Source: Acidovorax sp.
Lineage (GTDB): Bacteria > Pseudomonadota > Gammaproteobacteria > Burkholderiales > Burkholderiaceae_C
Direction of reading: 5' to 3'
Assembly: GCA_031277855.1 (NCBI GenBank)
Contig: JAITLO010000042.1
Span: forward strand, 1-64,000
Length of the DNA stretch: 64,000 nucleotides
The notes beneath the pieces were generated by a model. The model saw only the letters and a program-made list of their open reading frames with translations. It was not told the DNA's origin and searched no databases. Each line of letters begins with the position of its first letter. Position 1 is the stretch's first letter. This document shows, piece by piece, positions 35,884 to 44,592 of the stretch. Made by a program: the position numbers and the translations under genes.

Positions 35884-37005
35884 CTAGATGGGCCGGCCCA
35901 GCACGCTGGCCAGGGCCTGGGCAAAGCGCTTGTTGTCTTCCGGTAAGCCCACGGACACGCGCAAAAACTGGGTGAAGCCGGGCTCCTTCCAGGGCTTGGT
36001 GATGATGCCCTGGGCCAGCAGGCCTTCGGCCACCTGGGCCGCGTCCTGGCCCAGGTCCATGAACAGAAAATTGGTGGCCGACGATGCCACCCGCAGCCCG
36101 GCCGCACGCAGGCGCTGGGCCAGGGCATCGCGCTCGATCACGGTGGCCTGCACGCTGCGGCGCATATAGGCCTCGTCCTTGAGCGCGGCCAGTGCCGCAA
36201 TCTGGGCGGCCTGGTTCACATTGAAGGGCGTGCGCACCCGGTCCAGCAGGGCAATGGTGGCGGCGTCACCCGCCACGCCATAGCCCACGCGCAGGCCGGC
36301 CAGGCCCCAGGCCTTGGAGAAGGTGCGCAGCACCATCCATGGCTTGCCACAGCCTTGCAGCAGGGCCAGGGTGTCGGGGTAGCCGGGGCTGTGCTGGGCG
36401 TATTCCACATAGGCCTCGTCCACCACCAGCAGGGTGTCGGGTGATGCGGCCTGCAGCAGCTGGGCAAATTGCGCCGCCGTCCACATGCAGCCCACGGGAT
36501 TGGACGGGTTGGCAATAAAGGCCAGCTTGGGCGCGCGTTGCAGGGCGGCGCACCAGGCGTCCAGGTCAAATTCCAGGTCGGCCGTCAACGCCAGCAGCTC
36601 CACCGTGGCGCCCATCATGCGCGGGTAGATCTCGTGCAGGCCAAACGCGGGGCGCTGGGTCAGCACCACATCGCCCCGGCCGGTGAAGACCTGGCACAGC
36701 ATCTGGATGATGTCTTCCGAACCATTGCCCAGCACCAGCTGCTCGGGCTGCACGCCATGGCGCACGGCCAGCACCTCGCGCAGCGCATTGCAGCTGGCGT
36801 CGGGGTAGTAGGCAATCTGGCGCACCAGATCGGCCATGGCGGCCACCACGCGCGGGCTGGGGCCGTAGGGATTTTCATTGCTGCCCAGTCGGGCGATATG
36901 GGCCACGCCATAGCGGGCGCGCACAGTGTCGGAGGACAGGCCGGCGTTGTAGGCGGGCAGAGCGGGCACTTCGGCGCGTGCCAGGGCGGCGGGATTCACG
37001 GTCAT
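35884..37005 (-). CDS. hisC: Histidinol-phosphate aminotransferase-type enzyme
   Basis: This 373-residue fold type I PLP enzyme has LGSNENPYGPSPRVVAAM near residue 41, which is typical of HisC. DEAYVEYA holds the PLP-pyridine aspartate, and the Schiff-base lysine is in FSKAWGLAGLRVGYG at about residue 230. RTPFNVNQ follows. ATG at 37005 is preferred over a TTG six bases further out. It is not within a his operon, so it may be a second HisC-like enzyme with aromatic amino-acid or other activity. Its neighbours on the strand are an FAD-linked dehydrogenase and AlkB. Confidence 0.85.
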   Translation of the reverse strand: MTVNPAALARAEVPALPAYNAGLSSDTVRARYGVAHIARLGSNENPYGPSPRVVAAMADLVRQIAYYPDASCNALREVLAVRHGVQPEQLVLGNGSEDIIQMLCQVFTGRGDVVLTQRPAFGLHEIYPRMMGATVELLALTADLEFDLDAWCAALQRAPKLAFIANPSNPVGCMWTAAQFAQLLQAASPDTLLVVDEAYVEYAQHSPGYPDTLALLQGCGKPWMVLRTFSKAWGLAGLRVGYGVAGDAATIALLDRVRTPFNVNQAAQIAALAALKDEAYMRRSVQATVIERDALAQRLRAAGLRVASSATNFLFMDLGQDAAQVAEGLLAQGIITKPWKEPGFTQFLRVSVGLPEDNKRFAQALASVLGRPI

Positions 37006-37073
37006 GGCCAAGAAATCTGGGCGCTGCGGACCAAGCCGCAGCGCATGTCAAACAAAGAAGAGCGGGCGATGGC

Positions 37074-38459
37074 TCAGTCAAAAACCTTGCCCGGGTTCAT
37101 CAGCCCCAGCGGGTCCAGCGCGGCCTTGATGGCGCGCATGGCGGCCAGCTCCTGCGGCGTGCGGCTGGCATGCAGAAAAGGCTTTTTGTGCAGGCCTATG
37201 CCGTGCTCGGCCGAGACGCTGCCATGGAACTCGCCCACCAGGCGATAGAGCTCGGCTTCCACGGCCTCGCATTCACCGTTCACCGTGGCGCCATCGGTGG
37301 AGACATGCAGATTGCCGTCGCCCACATGGCCGAAGAACAGGCTGTGGTGGCCGGGCCAGCGCACATCGAAAGCGGCCTGCACCGCATCGGCAAAGCGGCC
37401 GATGTCGGCCTGGGGCAGGCTGACGTCGAAGTTGATGGGCGGGTGCATCTGGGTGTTGAGCTCGGCCGGGGCTTCGCGCAGCTTCCACAGTGTTTTGGCC
37501 TGGGTCTGGGACTGGGCGATGACGGCATCCACCACCTCACCGGCTTCCATGGCTTCGCCCAGGGCTTCTTCCACGGCTGCGCGCAGGCTGGCTTCGTCCT
37601 TACCATCCACATCGATCAGCGCCAGCAGCGGATGCGCTTGCGCAAAAGGCGGCTGCAGTTTTTGCCAGCGGACGGAGGCTTGCACAAAGCTGTTCCACAT
37701 CAGCTCGAAAGCGGCCACGCTGTTGCCAAAGTGGCGCTGCATGCGCTGCAAAACGGCCAGTGCGGCATCGAAATCCGGCATGGCCACCAGGGCCGTGGCC
37801 TTGGCCTGCGGCGCGGGGCGCAGGCGCAGCAGCACGCGGGTGATGACGCCTAGCGTGCCTTCGGCACCGATGAAGAACTGCTTGAGGTCGTAGCCGGTGT
37901 TGTTCTTCAGCATGGGGCGCAGCATGGGCAGCAGCGTGCCATCGGCCAGCATCACTTCCAGGCCCAGCACCTGCTCGCGCATCATGCCGTGCTGCAGCAC
38001 GCCGTTGCCGCCGGCATTGGTGGAGACATTGCCCCCAATCTGGCAGCTGCCGCGCGCACCCAGGTCCACGCCAAACACCATGCCGGCGGCCAAAGCCGCC
38101 TCTTGCACAGACTGCAGCGTGGCACCGGCCTGCACCGTCATCAGCGCGGTGCGGGGGTTGATGTCTTCGATGGTCTGCATGCGCTCCAGCGACAGGGCCA
38201 CACAACCGGGCGTGGGCACGGCCGCGCCGGCCAGGCCCGTCAAACCGCCTTGAGGCACCACGGGAATGCGGTGCTGGTGGCACAGACGCAGCAGCGCGGC
38301 CACGGCCTCGGTGCTGCGCGGGCGCACCAGGGCCAGCGGTGCCACGGGGGGCTGACCGCTCCAGTCGGTGTGAAAGCGCGCTTCCACCTGGGAGCCGGTG
38401 TGCACGCAATCCGCGCCCAGCTGCTGCACCAGGGCGGAAAGAAAGGAGTCGTGGGACAT
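37074..38459 (-). CDS. FAD-binding D-2-hydroxyacid dehydrogenase (GlcD/D-lactate/D-2-hydroxyglutarate type)
   Basis: This 461-residue flavoprotein has an FAD_binding_4 (PCMH) domain at about 40-215, with GGLTGLAGAAVP and IGGNVSTNAGGNGVLQHG contacting FAD. The FAD-oxidase_C substrate domain runs to the end, with GHVGDGNLH and SAEHGIGLHKK. Members oxidise glycolate, D-lactate or D-2-hydroxyglutarate and feed electrons to ETF or quinone. The start at 38459 (MSHDSFL) is chosen over a nine-codon extension. Without GlcE/GlcF partners, D-lactate or D-2-hydroxyglutarate is more likely than glycolate. Confidence 0.88.
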   Translation of the reverse strand: MSHDSFLSALVQQLGADCVHTGSQVEARFHTDWSGQPPVAPLALVRPRSTEAVAALLRLCHQHRIPVVPQGGLTGLAGAAVPTPGCVALSLERMQTIEDINPRTALMTVQAGATLQSVQEAALAAGMVFGVDLGARGSCQIGGNVSTNAGGNGVLQHGMMREQVLGLEVMLADGTLLPMLRPMLKNNTGYDLKQFFIGAEGTLGVITRVLLRLRPAPQAKATALVAMPDFDAALAVLQRMQRHFGNSVAAFELMWNSFVQASVRWQKLQPPFAQAHPLLALIDVDGKDEASLRAAVEEALGEAMEAGEVVDAVIAQSQTQAKTLWKLREAPAELNTQMHPPINFDVSLPQADIGRFADAVQAAFDVRWPGHHSLFFGHVGDGNLHVSTDGATVNGECEAVEAELYRLVGEFHGSVSAEHGIGLHKKPFLHASRTPQELAAMRAIKAALDPLGLMNPGKVFD

Positions 38460-38771
38460 GGAGGAAAAACCTTTTTCAAACAGCACACAGCCTCCGCAGT
38501 CACGCGATGGCTATGGGAGAGTGCATGGGCATATTGTCACGCTATGCGTGGGCAATTGCCGTCACCGGGGCCATTTCATTGCGCCTCTCAGGGCAACACT
38601 GCATTGCCCCTGCAGATGGGCCACAGCGCCATGCAGCGCACAATAGCGGCTGTAGGGCGCTTGCATGGCGACCTGTTCACAGCGCCTCAACCCGCCCCCT
38701 CACTTGTGAGTCTTATCTGGCTCCCAAGCAATCTTCACCTGCTCTAAGCGCTCACTTTTTCGAGTTTTCCC
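38460..38771. other. Divergent spacer before recQ
   Basis: This 312-base stretch lies between the minus-strand dehydrogenase and recQ. It must hold both promoters. I see no strong hairpin, repeat or small gene here. Confidence 0.45.
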
Positions 38772-40727
38772 TTGTCCGCTGCCCTGTCCGTTCTCCACGA
38801 CGTTTTTGGCTACCAGTCTTTCCGCGGCCCCCAGGCAGCCATCGTCGAGCATGTGGCTGCAGGCGGGGACGCCCTGGTGCTGATGCCCACGGGCGGCGGC
38901 AAAAGCCTGTGCTATCAGGTGCCGGCCATTGTGCGCCAGCGTGCGGGCCAGGGCGTGGCGATTGTGGTGTCGCCACTGATTGCGCTGATGCACGACCAGG
39001 TGGGTGCGCTGCACGAGGCCGGGGTGGATGCGGCCTTTCTCAATTCCTCGCTGAGCTATGACCAGGCCCAGCAGGTGGAATGGCAGCTGCAAAGCGGTCA
39101 GCTGACGCTGTTGTATGCCGCCCCGGAGCGCCTGGTGACGCCACGCTTTCTGGGCCTGCTGGATGATTTGCATGCCCAGGGCCAGCTCAGCCTGTTTGCC
39201 ATCGACGAGGCCCATTGCGTCAGCCAGTGGGGCCATGACTTCCGCCCCGAATACCGCGCCCTGTCGGTGCTGCACGAGCGCTATGCCGGCGTGCCGCGCA
39301 TTGCACTCACCGCCACGGCCGATGATTTGACGCGGGCCGACATCGTGGAGCGCCTGCACCTGGAGCAGGCCCGGCAATTCGTCAGCAGCTTTGACCGCCC
39401 CAATATCCGCTACACCATCGTCGAGAAGAAAGACGTCAGCAACCAGCTGCTGCGCTTTATCCAGAACGAGCATGCCGACGAGGCCGGCGTGGTGTATTGC
39501 CAGTCGCGCCGGCGTGTGGAAGAGATTGCCCAGATCCTGCAGCAGGCCGGCATCAACGCCCTGCCCTACCACGCGGGCTTTCCCGCAGAAGTGCGCCAGC
39601 AGCATCAGGACCGGTTTCTGCGCGAAGACGGTGTGGTGATGGTGGCCACCATCGCCTTTGGCATGGGCATTGACAAGCCCGATGTGCGCTTTGTGGCCCA
39701 TGTGGACATGCCCAAAAACATCGAGGGCTACTACCAGGAAACCGGCCGCGCCGGCCGCGATGGCCTGCCCGCCCATGCCTGGATGGCCTATGGTCTGTCC
39801 GACGTGGTCAACCAGCGCCGCATGATCGACGAGGGCAATGCCGAAGAAGAATTCAAGGTGGTGCTGCGCGGCAAGCTGGACGCTCTGCTGTCGCTGGCCG
39901 AGGCCACGGACTGTCGGCGTGTGCGTCTGCTCTCCTACTTCGGAGAAACCTACGGAGCTGCGCCGGATGCCGCCGGGCCGCCCCAAGGCAGCCGGGGCCC
40001 CCTCGGGGGGCAGCGAGGACACGAAGTGCCGAGCGTGGGGGCCACATGCGGTAATTGTGACAACTGCCTGCAGCCACCGCAGGTGTGGGACGGCACAGAT
40101 GCGGCACGCAAGCTGCTGTCCACCATTTACCGCGTGCACGAAATGAGCCAGCTCACCTTTGGCGCCGGCCACATCATGGACGTGCTGCGCGGCAAGGACA
40201 CGGACAAGGTGCGCCAGTTTCTGCACGACAAGATTTCCACCTTCGGCATCGGCAAGGAATACAGCGAACCCCAGCTGCGCGGCGTGATGCGCCAGCTGCT
40301 GGCCACGGGTGCTTTGGGCCTGCACAAGGTGACCAGCGAGAACAGCGGCCATGTCTTCGACACCCTGTGCCTGACCCCGGGCTCGCGTGCCGTGCTGCGT
40401 GGTGAACAATCCGTGCAGCTGCGCGCCACCACCGCAGCCCCACGCAGCCGAACGAGCCGGCGCGGCAGCCAGCCCAATGCCGCCGCAGCCAATCTGGGGC
40501 CGGATGCACAGGCCCGCTTCATCAACCTCAAGGCCTGGCGCTCCGAGGTGGCCAAATCCCACAATCTGCCGGCCTATGTCATCTTCCAAGATGCCACGCT
40601 GGCAGCCATTGCCGAGCAATGCCCACAGTCGCTGGAGGCCCTGGGCCATATCAGCGGCATAGGCAGCAAAAAACTCGATGCCTACGGCAGCGAGGTGCTG
40701 CGGGTGGTTGCCGCCAGTGCGCACTAA
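38772..40727 (+). CDS. recQ: ATP-dependent DNA helicase RecQ with in-frame insertion in the zinc domain
   Basis: This 651-residue 3-prime to 5-prime helicase has Walker [13 protein letters not shown] near residue 37 and Walker [19 protein letters not shown] near 143. The helicase C domain ends with [12 protein letters not shown], the RQC zinc site follows, and an HRDC domain lies at about 575-651. The only available start is TTG at 38772 with a weak ribosome site. Zinc ligands are Cys381, Cys426, Cys429 and Cys432. In E. coli RecQ the first two are 17 residues apart; here they are 45 apart. The extra 28 residues (about 397-424) are coded by repeat-like DNA. Reading frame and downstream domains remain intact, so the gene is probably functional. 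Confidence 0.93.
   Translation: MSAALSVLHDVFGYQSFRGPQAAIVEHVAAGGDALVLMPTGGGKSLCYQVPAIVRQRAGQGVAIVVSPLIALMHDQVGALHEAGVDAAFLNSSLSYDQAQQVEWQLQSGQLTLLYAAPERLVTPRFLGLLDDLHAQGQLSLFAIDEAHCVSQWGHDFRPEYRALSVLHERYAGVPRIALTATADDLTRADIVERLHLEQARQFVSSFDRPNIRYTIVEKKDVSNQLLRFIQNEHADEAGVVYCQSRRRVEEIAQILQQAGINALPYHAGFPAEVRQQHQDRFLREDGVVMVATIAFGMGIDKPDVRFVAHVDMPKNIEGYYQETGRAGRDGLPAHAWMAYGLSDVVNQRRMIDEGNAEEEFKVVLRGKLDALLSLAEATDCRRVRLLSYFGETYGAAPDAAGPPQGSRGPLGGQRGHEVPSVGATCGNCDNCLQPPQVWDGTDAARKLLSTIYRVHEMSQLTFGAGHIMDVLRGKDTDKVRQFLHDKISTFGIGKEYSEPQLRGVMRQLLATGALGLHKVTSENSGHVFDTLCLTPGSRAVLRGEQSVQLRATTAAPRSRTSRRGSQPNAAAANLGPDAQARFINLKAWRSEVAKSHNLPAYVIFQDATLAAIAEQCPQSLEALGHISGIGSKKLDAYGSEVLRVVAASAH
39970..40045. repeat. 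Palindromic repeat embedded in recQ
   Basis: The DNA from GGGCCGCCCC (near 39976) through CCCCCTCGGGGGG to CGTGGGGGCC has the same layout as intergenic palindromes of Comamonadaceae: a GGCCGCCCC end, a central C-run/G-run hairpin, an ACGAAGTGCC stem and a G-run end. It is a cousin of the eight CCCCCTGAG repeats in this window, not identical to them. It codes Gly/Pro/Arg-rich residues in frame. Confidence 0.65.
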
Positions 40728-40745
40728 GAACGCGTTCAAATTGCT
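40728..40745. repeat. Short palindrome after recQ
   Basis: The sequence directly after the recQ TAA, GAACGCGTTC, is a perfect ten-base palindrome followed by AAA. It resembles the AGAACGTGTTCAAA half of the nested repeat at 93-147. It may be a reduced member of that family. The rest of the 177-base spacer before the chemoreceptor shows nothing else clear. Confidence 0.4.
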
Positions 40746-40904
40746 CTAGGCCCGCCGGCCATCCTGCCCCTGTAGGTCTGCGACAACAGCCCGCTACCGT
40801 CCATCCGTCCGGCCAGCATCCACACGCGGTCACGGCCTACTTCCCATGGTCTCCCCAGGTCTACACTGTTTTTTCGTTGTAACAACGCGAAACAGGGGGA
40901 GTCC

Positions 40905-42779
40905 ATGCAGGCGAGCATCAAGAAACTCTTCACCTTTGCACTGGTGGCCATGGCCCTGGTGCTGGCCGTGAGCGGGTTTTGCATCTACCAGCTTTCCGAA
41001 GCTTCACACCACCTGGCGCAGGCCCATACCGCGCGCTACAACTCCTATCTGCTGGCCGATGAAATGCGCCAGAGCTCGGACGATCTGACCCGGCTGGCAC
41101 GCACCTATGTGGTCACCGGTGACCCGCGCTGGGAGCAGCAGTACCAGGAGATTCTGGACATACGCAATGGCACCAAGCCCCGGCCCAAGCAGTACGAAAA
41201 AATCTACTGGGACTTCCGTGCCGCCGACATCGACCCCGGCAAGGGCTTTGACCAGCCGGTGGCATTGAACGACCTGATGAAAAAGGCCGGTTTCACCGAA
41301 AAGGAATTCGGCCTGCTCAAACAGGCGGAAGACCAGTCCAACGCCCTGGTCAAGCTCGAGACTGCGGCCATGTTCATGGTCAAGGGCCTGTACGACGATG
41401 GCACGGGCAAGTTCACCGTCAAGCGCGAGCCCAATCTGGAAGAGGCGCGCAAGATGCTGCATGGCCCCGACTACCACGCCATCAAGGCCAAGATCATGAA
41501 GCCGGTGGATGAGTTCTTGATAGCGCTGGACCAGCGCACCTCCAGCGCCGTGGCGGCCGCTGACGCAGAAAAGAATCTGTGGTTTGTGGCCCTGGGCAGC
41601 ATGGCGGCCCTGGTGCTGGTCATCATGGTGGGAGTGCTTTGGTATATGTACCGGCAGATCACCGCCTCGCTGGACATGGCAGGGCGTGCCGCCGACCTGA
41701 TGGCCCAGGGCAATCTGTCGCAGAACGTGGAGGTGCGAGGTCTGGCCGAGGTGGCCCGCGTGCTGACCTCGCTGTCGGCCATGCGCGACAGCCTGACCGG
41801 CGTGGTCTACACCGTGCGCCAGAACGCGGAAAGCGTGGCCACGGCCAGTGCCGAAATCGCCCAGGGCAACAATGACCTGAGCTCCCGCACCGAGCAGCAG
41901 GCCAGTGCGCTGGAGCAGACGGCGGCCTCCATGGAGCAACTCAGCTCCACCGTGCGCCAGAATGCCGACAACGCCCAGCAGGCCAACCAGCTGGCCAGCA
42001 GTGCCTCCCATGTGGCCGTGGAGGGCGGGGATGTGGTGAACCGCGTGGTGGAGACCATGAAGGGCATACACAGCAGCTCCCAGCGCATTGCCGACATCAT
42101 CGGTGTGATCGACTCCATCGCCTTCCAGACCAATATCCTGGCGCTGAATGCCGCCGTGGAGGCCGCCCGCGCCGGCGAGCAGGGCCGGGGCTTTGCCGTG
42201 GTGGCCTCCGAGGTACGTTCCCTGGCCGGGCGCAGCGCCGATGCAGCCAAGGAAATCAAGGCCCTGATCGAAGCCAGCGTGCAGCAGGTGGACCAAGGCA
42301 CACAGCTGGTGGACCAGGCCGGCACCACCATGACCGAGGTGGTCAGCGCCATACGCCGCGTGACCGACATCATGGGCGAGATCAGCGCCGCCAGCAGCGA
42401 ACAAAGCCAGGGCGTGGCCCAGGTGGGCGAGGCCGTCACGCAAATGGACCACACCACGCAGCAAAACGCGGCCCTGGTGGAACAGTCGGCCGCCGCAGCC
42501 TCCAACCTCCAATCCCAGGCCGAGAAGCTGGTGCAGGCCGTGGCCGTGTTCCAGCTGGACAGCCGCGCCGCCGCCAGCATGCAGTCCAGCGCACGCCCCG
42601 CGCCGACACCCGTGCATGCATCCACAGCCAGCAGCCCAGCAGCCAGCCCTCCCCGCGCTGTCCCGCGACCCGTGGTAGCCCGCCCTGCCAACCCTTCCCG
42701 TCAGCTGGCCAAGACAAGCACCAGCGCCCCGGCGCCTGTAGCCCCCAGCAATTCGGACGCAGACTGGGAAACTTTCTGA
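40905..42779 (+). CDS. Methyl-accepting chemotaxis protein
   Basis: This 624-residue transmembrane chemoreceptor has TM1 at about 7-28, a periplasmic sensing region of nearly 195 residues rich in helix, and TM2 at about 222-246. HAMP spans about 247-300. The cytoplasmic signalling hairpin has its conserved tip in [20 protein letters not shown] near 405-424. A Pro/Ala/Ser-rich linker leads to the final WETF, matching the CheR/CheB-tethering pentapeptide (NWETF type) of high-abundance receptors. Glu/Gln methylation helices flank the tip. The ligand is unknown. The gene is monocistronic with a strong terminator at 42817-42843; no che genes are near. Confidence 0.93.
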   Translation: MQASIKKLFTFALVAMALVLAVSGFCIYQLSEASHHLAQAHTARYNSYLLADEMRQSSDDLTRLARTYVVTGDPRWEQQYQEILDIRNGTKPRPKQYEKIYWDFRAADIDPGKGFDQPVALNDLMKKAGFTEKEFGLLKQAEDQSNALVKLETAAMFMVKGLYDDGTGKFTVKREPNLEEARKMLHGPDYHAIKAKIMKPVDEFLIALDQRTSSAVAAADAEKNLWFVALGSMAALVLVIMVGVLWYMYRQITASLDMAGRAADLMAQGNLSQNVEVRGLAEVARVLTSLSAMRDSLTGVVYTVRQNAESVATASAEIAQGNNDLSSRTEQQASALEQTAASMEQLSSTVRQNADNAQQANQLASSASHVAVEGGDVVNRVVETMKGIHSSSQRIADIIGVIDSIAFQTNILALNAAVEAARAGEQGRGFAVVASEVRSLAGRSADAAKEIKALIEASVQQVDQGTQLVDQAGTTMTEVVSAIRRVTDIMGEISAASSEQSQGVAQVGEAVTQMDHTTQQNAALVEQSAAAASNLQSQAEKLVQAVAVFQLDSRAAASMQSSARPAPTPVHASTASSPAASPPRAVPRPVVARPANPSRQLAKTSTSAPAPVAPSNSDADWETF

Positions 42780-42816
42780 TAACTGCCCACCCAGCCAGCC
42801 TGGGTGTGTATCTGTA

Positions 42817-42843
42817 GAAAGAGCAGGCTATGCCTGCTCTTTC
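42817..42843 (+). terminator. Terminator after the chemoreceptor gene
   Basis: GAAAGAGCAGGC (42817-42828), loop TAT, GCCTGCTCTTTC (42832-42843): a perfect twelve-base stem 37 bases after the stop. The T residues are inside the stem, so it may work in both directions. Confidence 0.75.
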
Positions 42844-42901
42844 AGCTTCTGATTCAGGAGCAATCCACGGCGGGTATGGGGAAATGGAATGCCATATGTA
42901 A

Positions 42902-42920
42902 AATGCGAAGCATTCTCATT
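42902..42920. promoter_or_regulatory. Fur-box-like site before the first sigma gene
   Basis: AATGCGAAGCATTCTCATT contains AATGC-GAA-GCATT and, in complement, the AATGAGAATGC arrangement typical of Fur boxes. It lies 17 bases before the sigma factor start and would make the whole sigma/anti-sigma unit iron-repressed. Confidence 0.6.
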
Positions 42921-42937
42921 TAATATTTTCACCCTCC

Positions 42938-43459
42938 ATGCCTGCCGGCACCACCCCTCACCGCCAGACCCCGGCCGATCCGGTACAGGTCTTGTACACC
43001 GCCCACCACGGCTGGTTGCTGGGGCTGCTGCGCCGCCGCCTGAACTGTCCCCATGGCGCGGCCGATCTGGCTCACGACACCTTTGTGCGCGTGCTGCAAA
43101 GGCCCGAGGCCGTACCCGAGCTGCGCGAGCCGCGTGCCTACCTCACCACCATCGCCCGGGGGCTGTTGCATGACCACTGGCGCCGCCGTTCGCTGGAGCA
43201 GGCCTGGCTGGACACACTGGCCGCCCTGCCCGAAGACATGGTGCCCAGCCCCGAGGAGACCCTGTCCATACGCGAAACCCTGCAACAGCTCGACGATATG
43301 CTGGGCCGCCTGGCACCCAAGGCCAGAGAGGCCTTTGTGCTCTCGCAGCTGCAAGGCCTGGGCTATGCACAAATCGCTGCCCAACTGAAGGTGAGCGAAC
43401 GCACCGTCAAGCGCTATATGGCCCAGGGCTTCGAGCTGTGCCTGACGCTGATGGATTAA
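42938..43459 (+). CDS. FecI-type ECF sigma factor
   Basis: This 173-residue extracytoplasmic-function sigma factor of the iron-starvation (FecI) group has region 2 at about 18-85 (AADLAHDTFVRVLQR) and region 4 at about 110-165 (GLGYAQIAAQLKVSERTVKRYM). When its receptor binds a ferric siderophore, the signal passes through FecR to free this sigma factor for transcription of the receptor gene. It ends 5 bases before the fecR-like gene, so they are one operon. A Fur-box-like site precedes it. Confidence 0.92.
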   Translation: MPAGTTPHRQTPADPVQVLYTAHHGWLLGLLRRRLNCPHGAADLAHDTFVRVLQRPEAVPELREPRAYLTTIARGLLHDHWRRRSLEQAWLDTLAALPEDMVPSPEETLSIRETLQQLDDMLGRLAPKAREAFVLSQLQGLGYAQIAAQLKVSERTVKRYMAQGFELCLTLMD

Positions 43460-43464
43460 CGACC

Positions 43465-44463
43465 ATGCCAGACCCCACGCTGGACCCCGCCGTCATCCGC
43501 CAGGCCGCACAGTGGCTGGTGCGCCTGCACGCAGACCCTGTCGCGGCACAAGACCATGCGGCCTGTGCCCGCTGGCGTGCGGCCAACCCCGCCCATGAAC
43601 AGGCCTGGCAAAAGGCCGAGCGCCTGGCGCGCCAGTTCGGTGCTGTGCCACCCGCACTGGGCGTGCCTGTGCTGACACGCAAGACCGCGGCCGTGCAGCG
43701 CCGCGCCCTGCTGCAAACCCTGGCCGTGCTGGGCGTGGTCGCCCCAGCAGCCTGGCTGGGATGGCGCCACGCCCCCTGGCAGGGCTGGGCCGCCGATTAC
43801 GCCACCGCCACGGGGGAGCGCCGGCATCTGGACCTGCCCGATGGCAGCCGCCTGGCACTCAACACCGCCAGCGCCGTCGACCTGGACTGGAACCCCAGGC
43901 AACGCCTGGTGCATCTGCGCCGTGGCGAGATCCTGGTACAGACCGCGCCCGATCCGCTGCAGCGGCCTTTTCTGGTTGCCACGCCCCAGGGCCGGCTGCG
44001 CGCCCTGGGCACCCGGTTTACCGTGCGCCTGCACGAGGCCGTGGGGGATGGCGATGCCAGCACCGCATTGCAGGTGCTGGAGCACCGCGTCGAAGTCACA
44101 CCTGCCATGGGCTTCGAGCCGCCGCAAATCGTTTCTGCAGGCCAGGGCCTGCGCTTCACAGCCAGCACCTTGGGCCCGTTGCAGCCCAACCCCGACGAGG
44201 CCAGTCTGGCGGCCGGCGAGCCCGGCTGGGCACAGGGCGTGCTCTATGCCGATGGCATGCGCTTGGACGACTTTCTGACCGAGCTGGCGCGCTACCGGCC
44301 TGGCGTGCTGCGCTGCGACCCGGCCGTGGCAGGGCTGCGCATCTCGGGCGCCTACCAACTGGCCGATACCGACCAGGTGCTGCGCATGCTGGCCGCCACC
44401 TTGCCGGTGGCAGTGCTCCAGCGCACGCGCTGGTGGGTCATGGTGGGCCCCTTGCAGGCATGA
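43465..44463 (+). CDS. FecR-type anti-sigma/signal transducer
   Basis: This 332-residue inner-membrane regulator has an N-terminal cytoplasmic DUF4880 domain (about 5-55, QAAQWLVRLHADP and AHEQAWQKAERL) that binds the sigma factor. One membrane helix lies at about 78-98, and the periplasmic FecR domain follows (about 115-215, LDLPDGSRLALNTASAV and RALGTRFTVRL) with a C-terminal STN-contact region. The start at 43465 is preferred over an upstream GTG that overlaps the sigma gene. It transmits the occupancy of the TonB receptor encoded next. Confidence 0.92.
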   Translation: MPDPTLDPAVIRQAAQWLVRLHADPVAAQDHAACARWRAANPAHEQAWQKAERLARQFGAVPPALGVPVLTRKTAAVQRRALLQTLAVLGVVAPAAWLGWRHAPWQGWAADYATATGERRHLDLPDGSRLALNTASAVDLDWNPRQRLVHLRRGEILVQTAPDPLQRPFLVATPQGRLRALGTRFTVRLHEAVGDGDASTALQVLEHRVEVTPAMGFEPPQIVSAGQGLRFTASTLGPLQPNPDEASLAAGEPGWAQGVLYADGMRLDDFLTELARYRPGVLRCDPAVAGLRISGAYQLADTDQVLRMLAATLPVAVLQRTRWWVMVGPLQA

Positions 44464-44592
44464 AGCGGCCGTCGCTGCGCGTGCGCTGATTTATTTTTCA
44501 AGCCATCTGGCACTTTGCCTGTCACTGGTTCGGCAACAGAGAGATGGCCTGGTTCACAGGCCGCTTTTTCACCGACTGCCCTGAACCACCGC

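Noticed and set aside
38772..40727. RecQ as a frameshifted or broken gene because of the repeat
   Set aside because: The insertion keeps the frame, all four zinc cysteines and the HRDC domain are present downstream.
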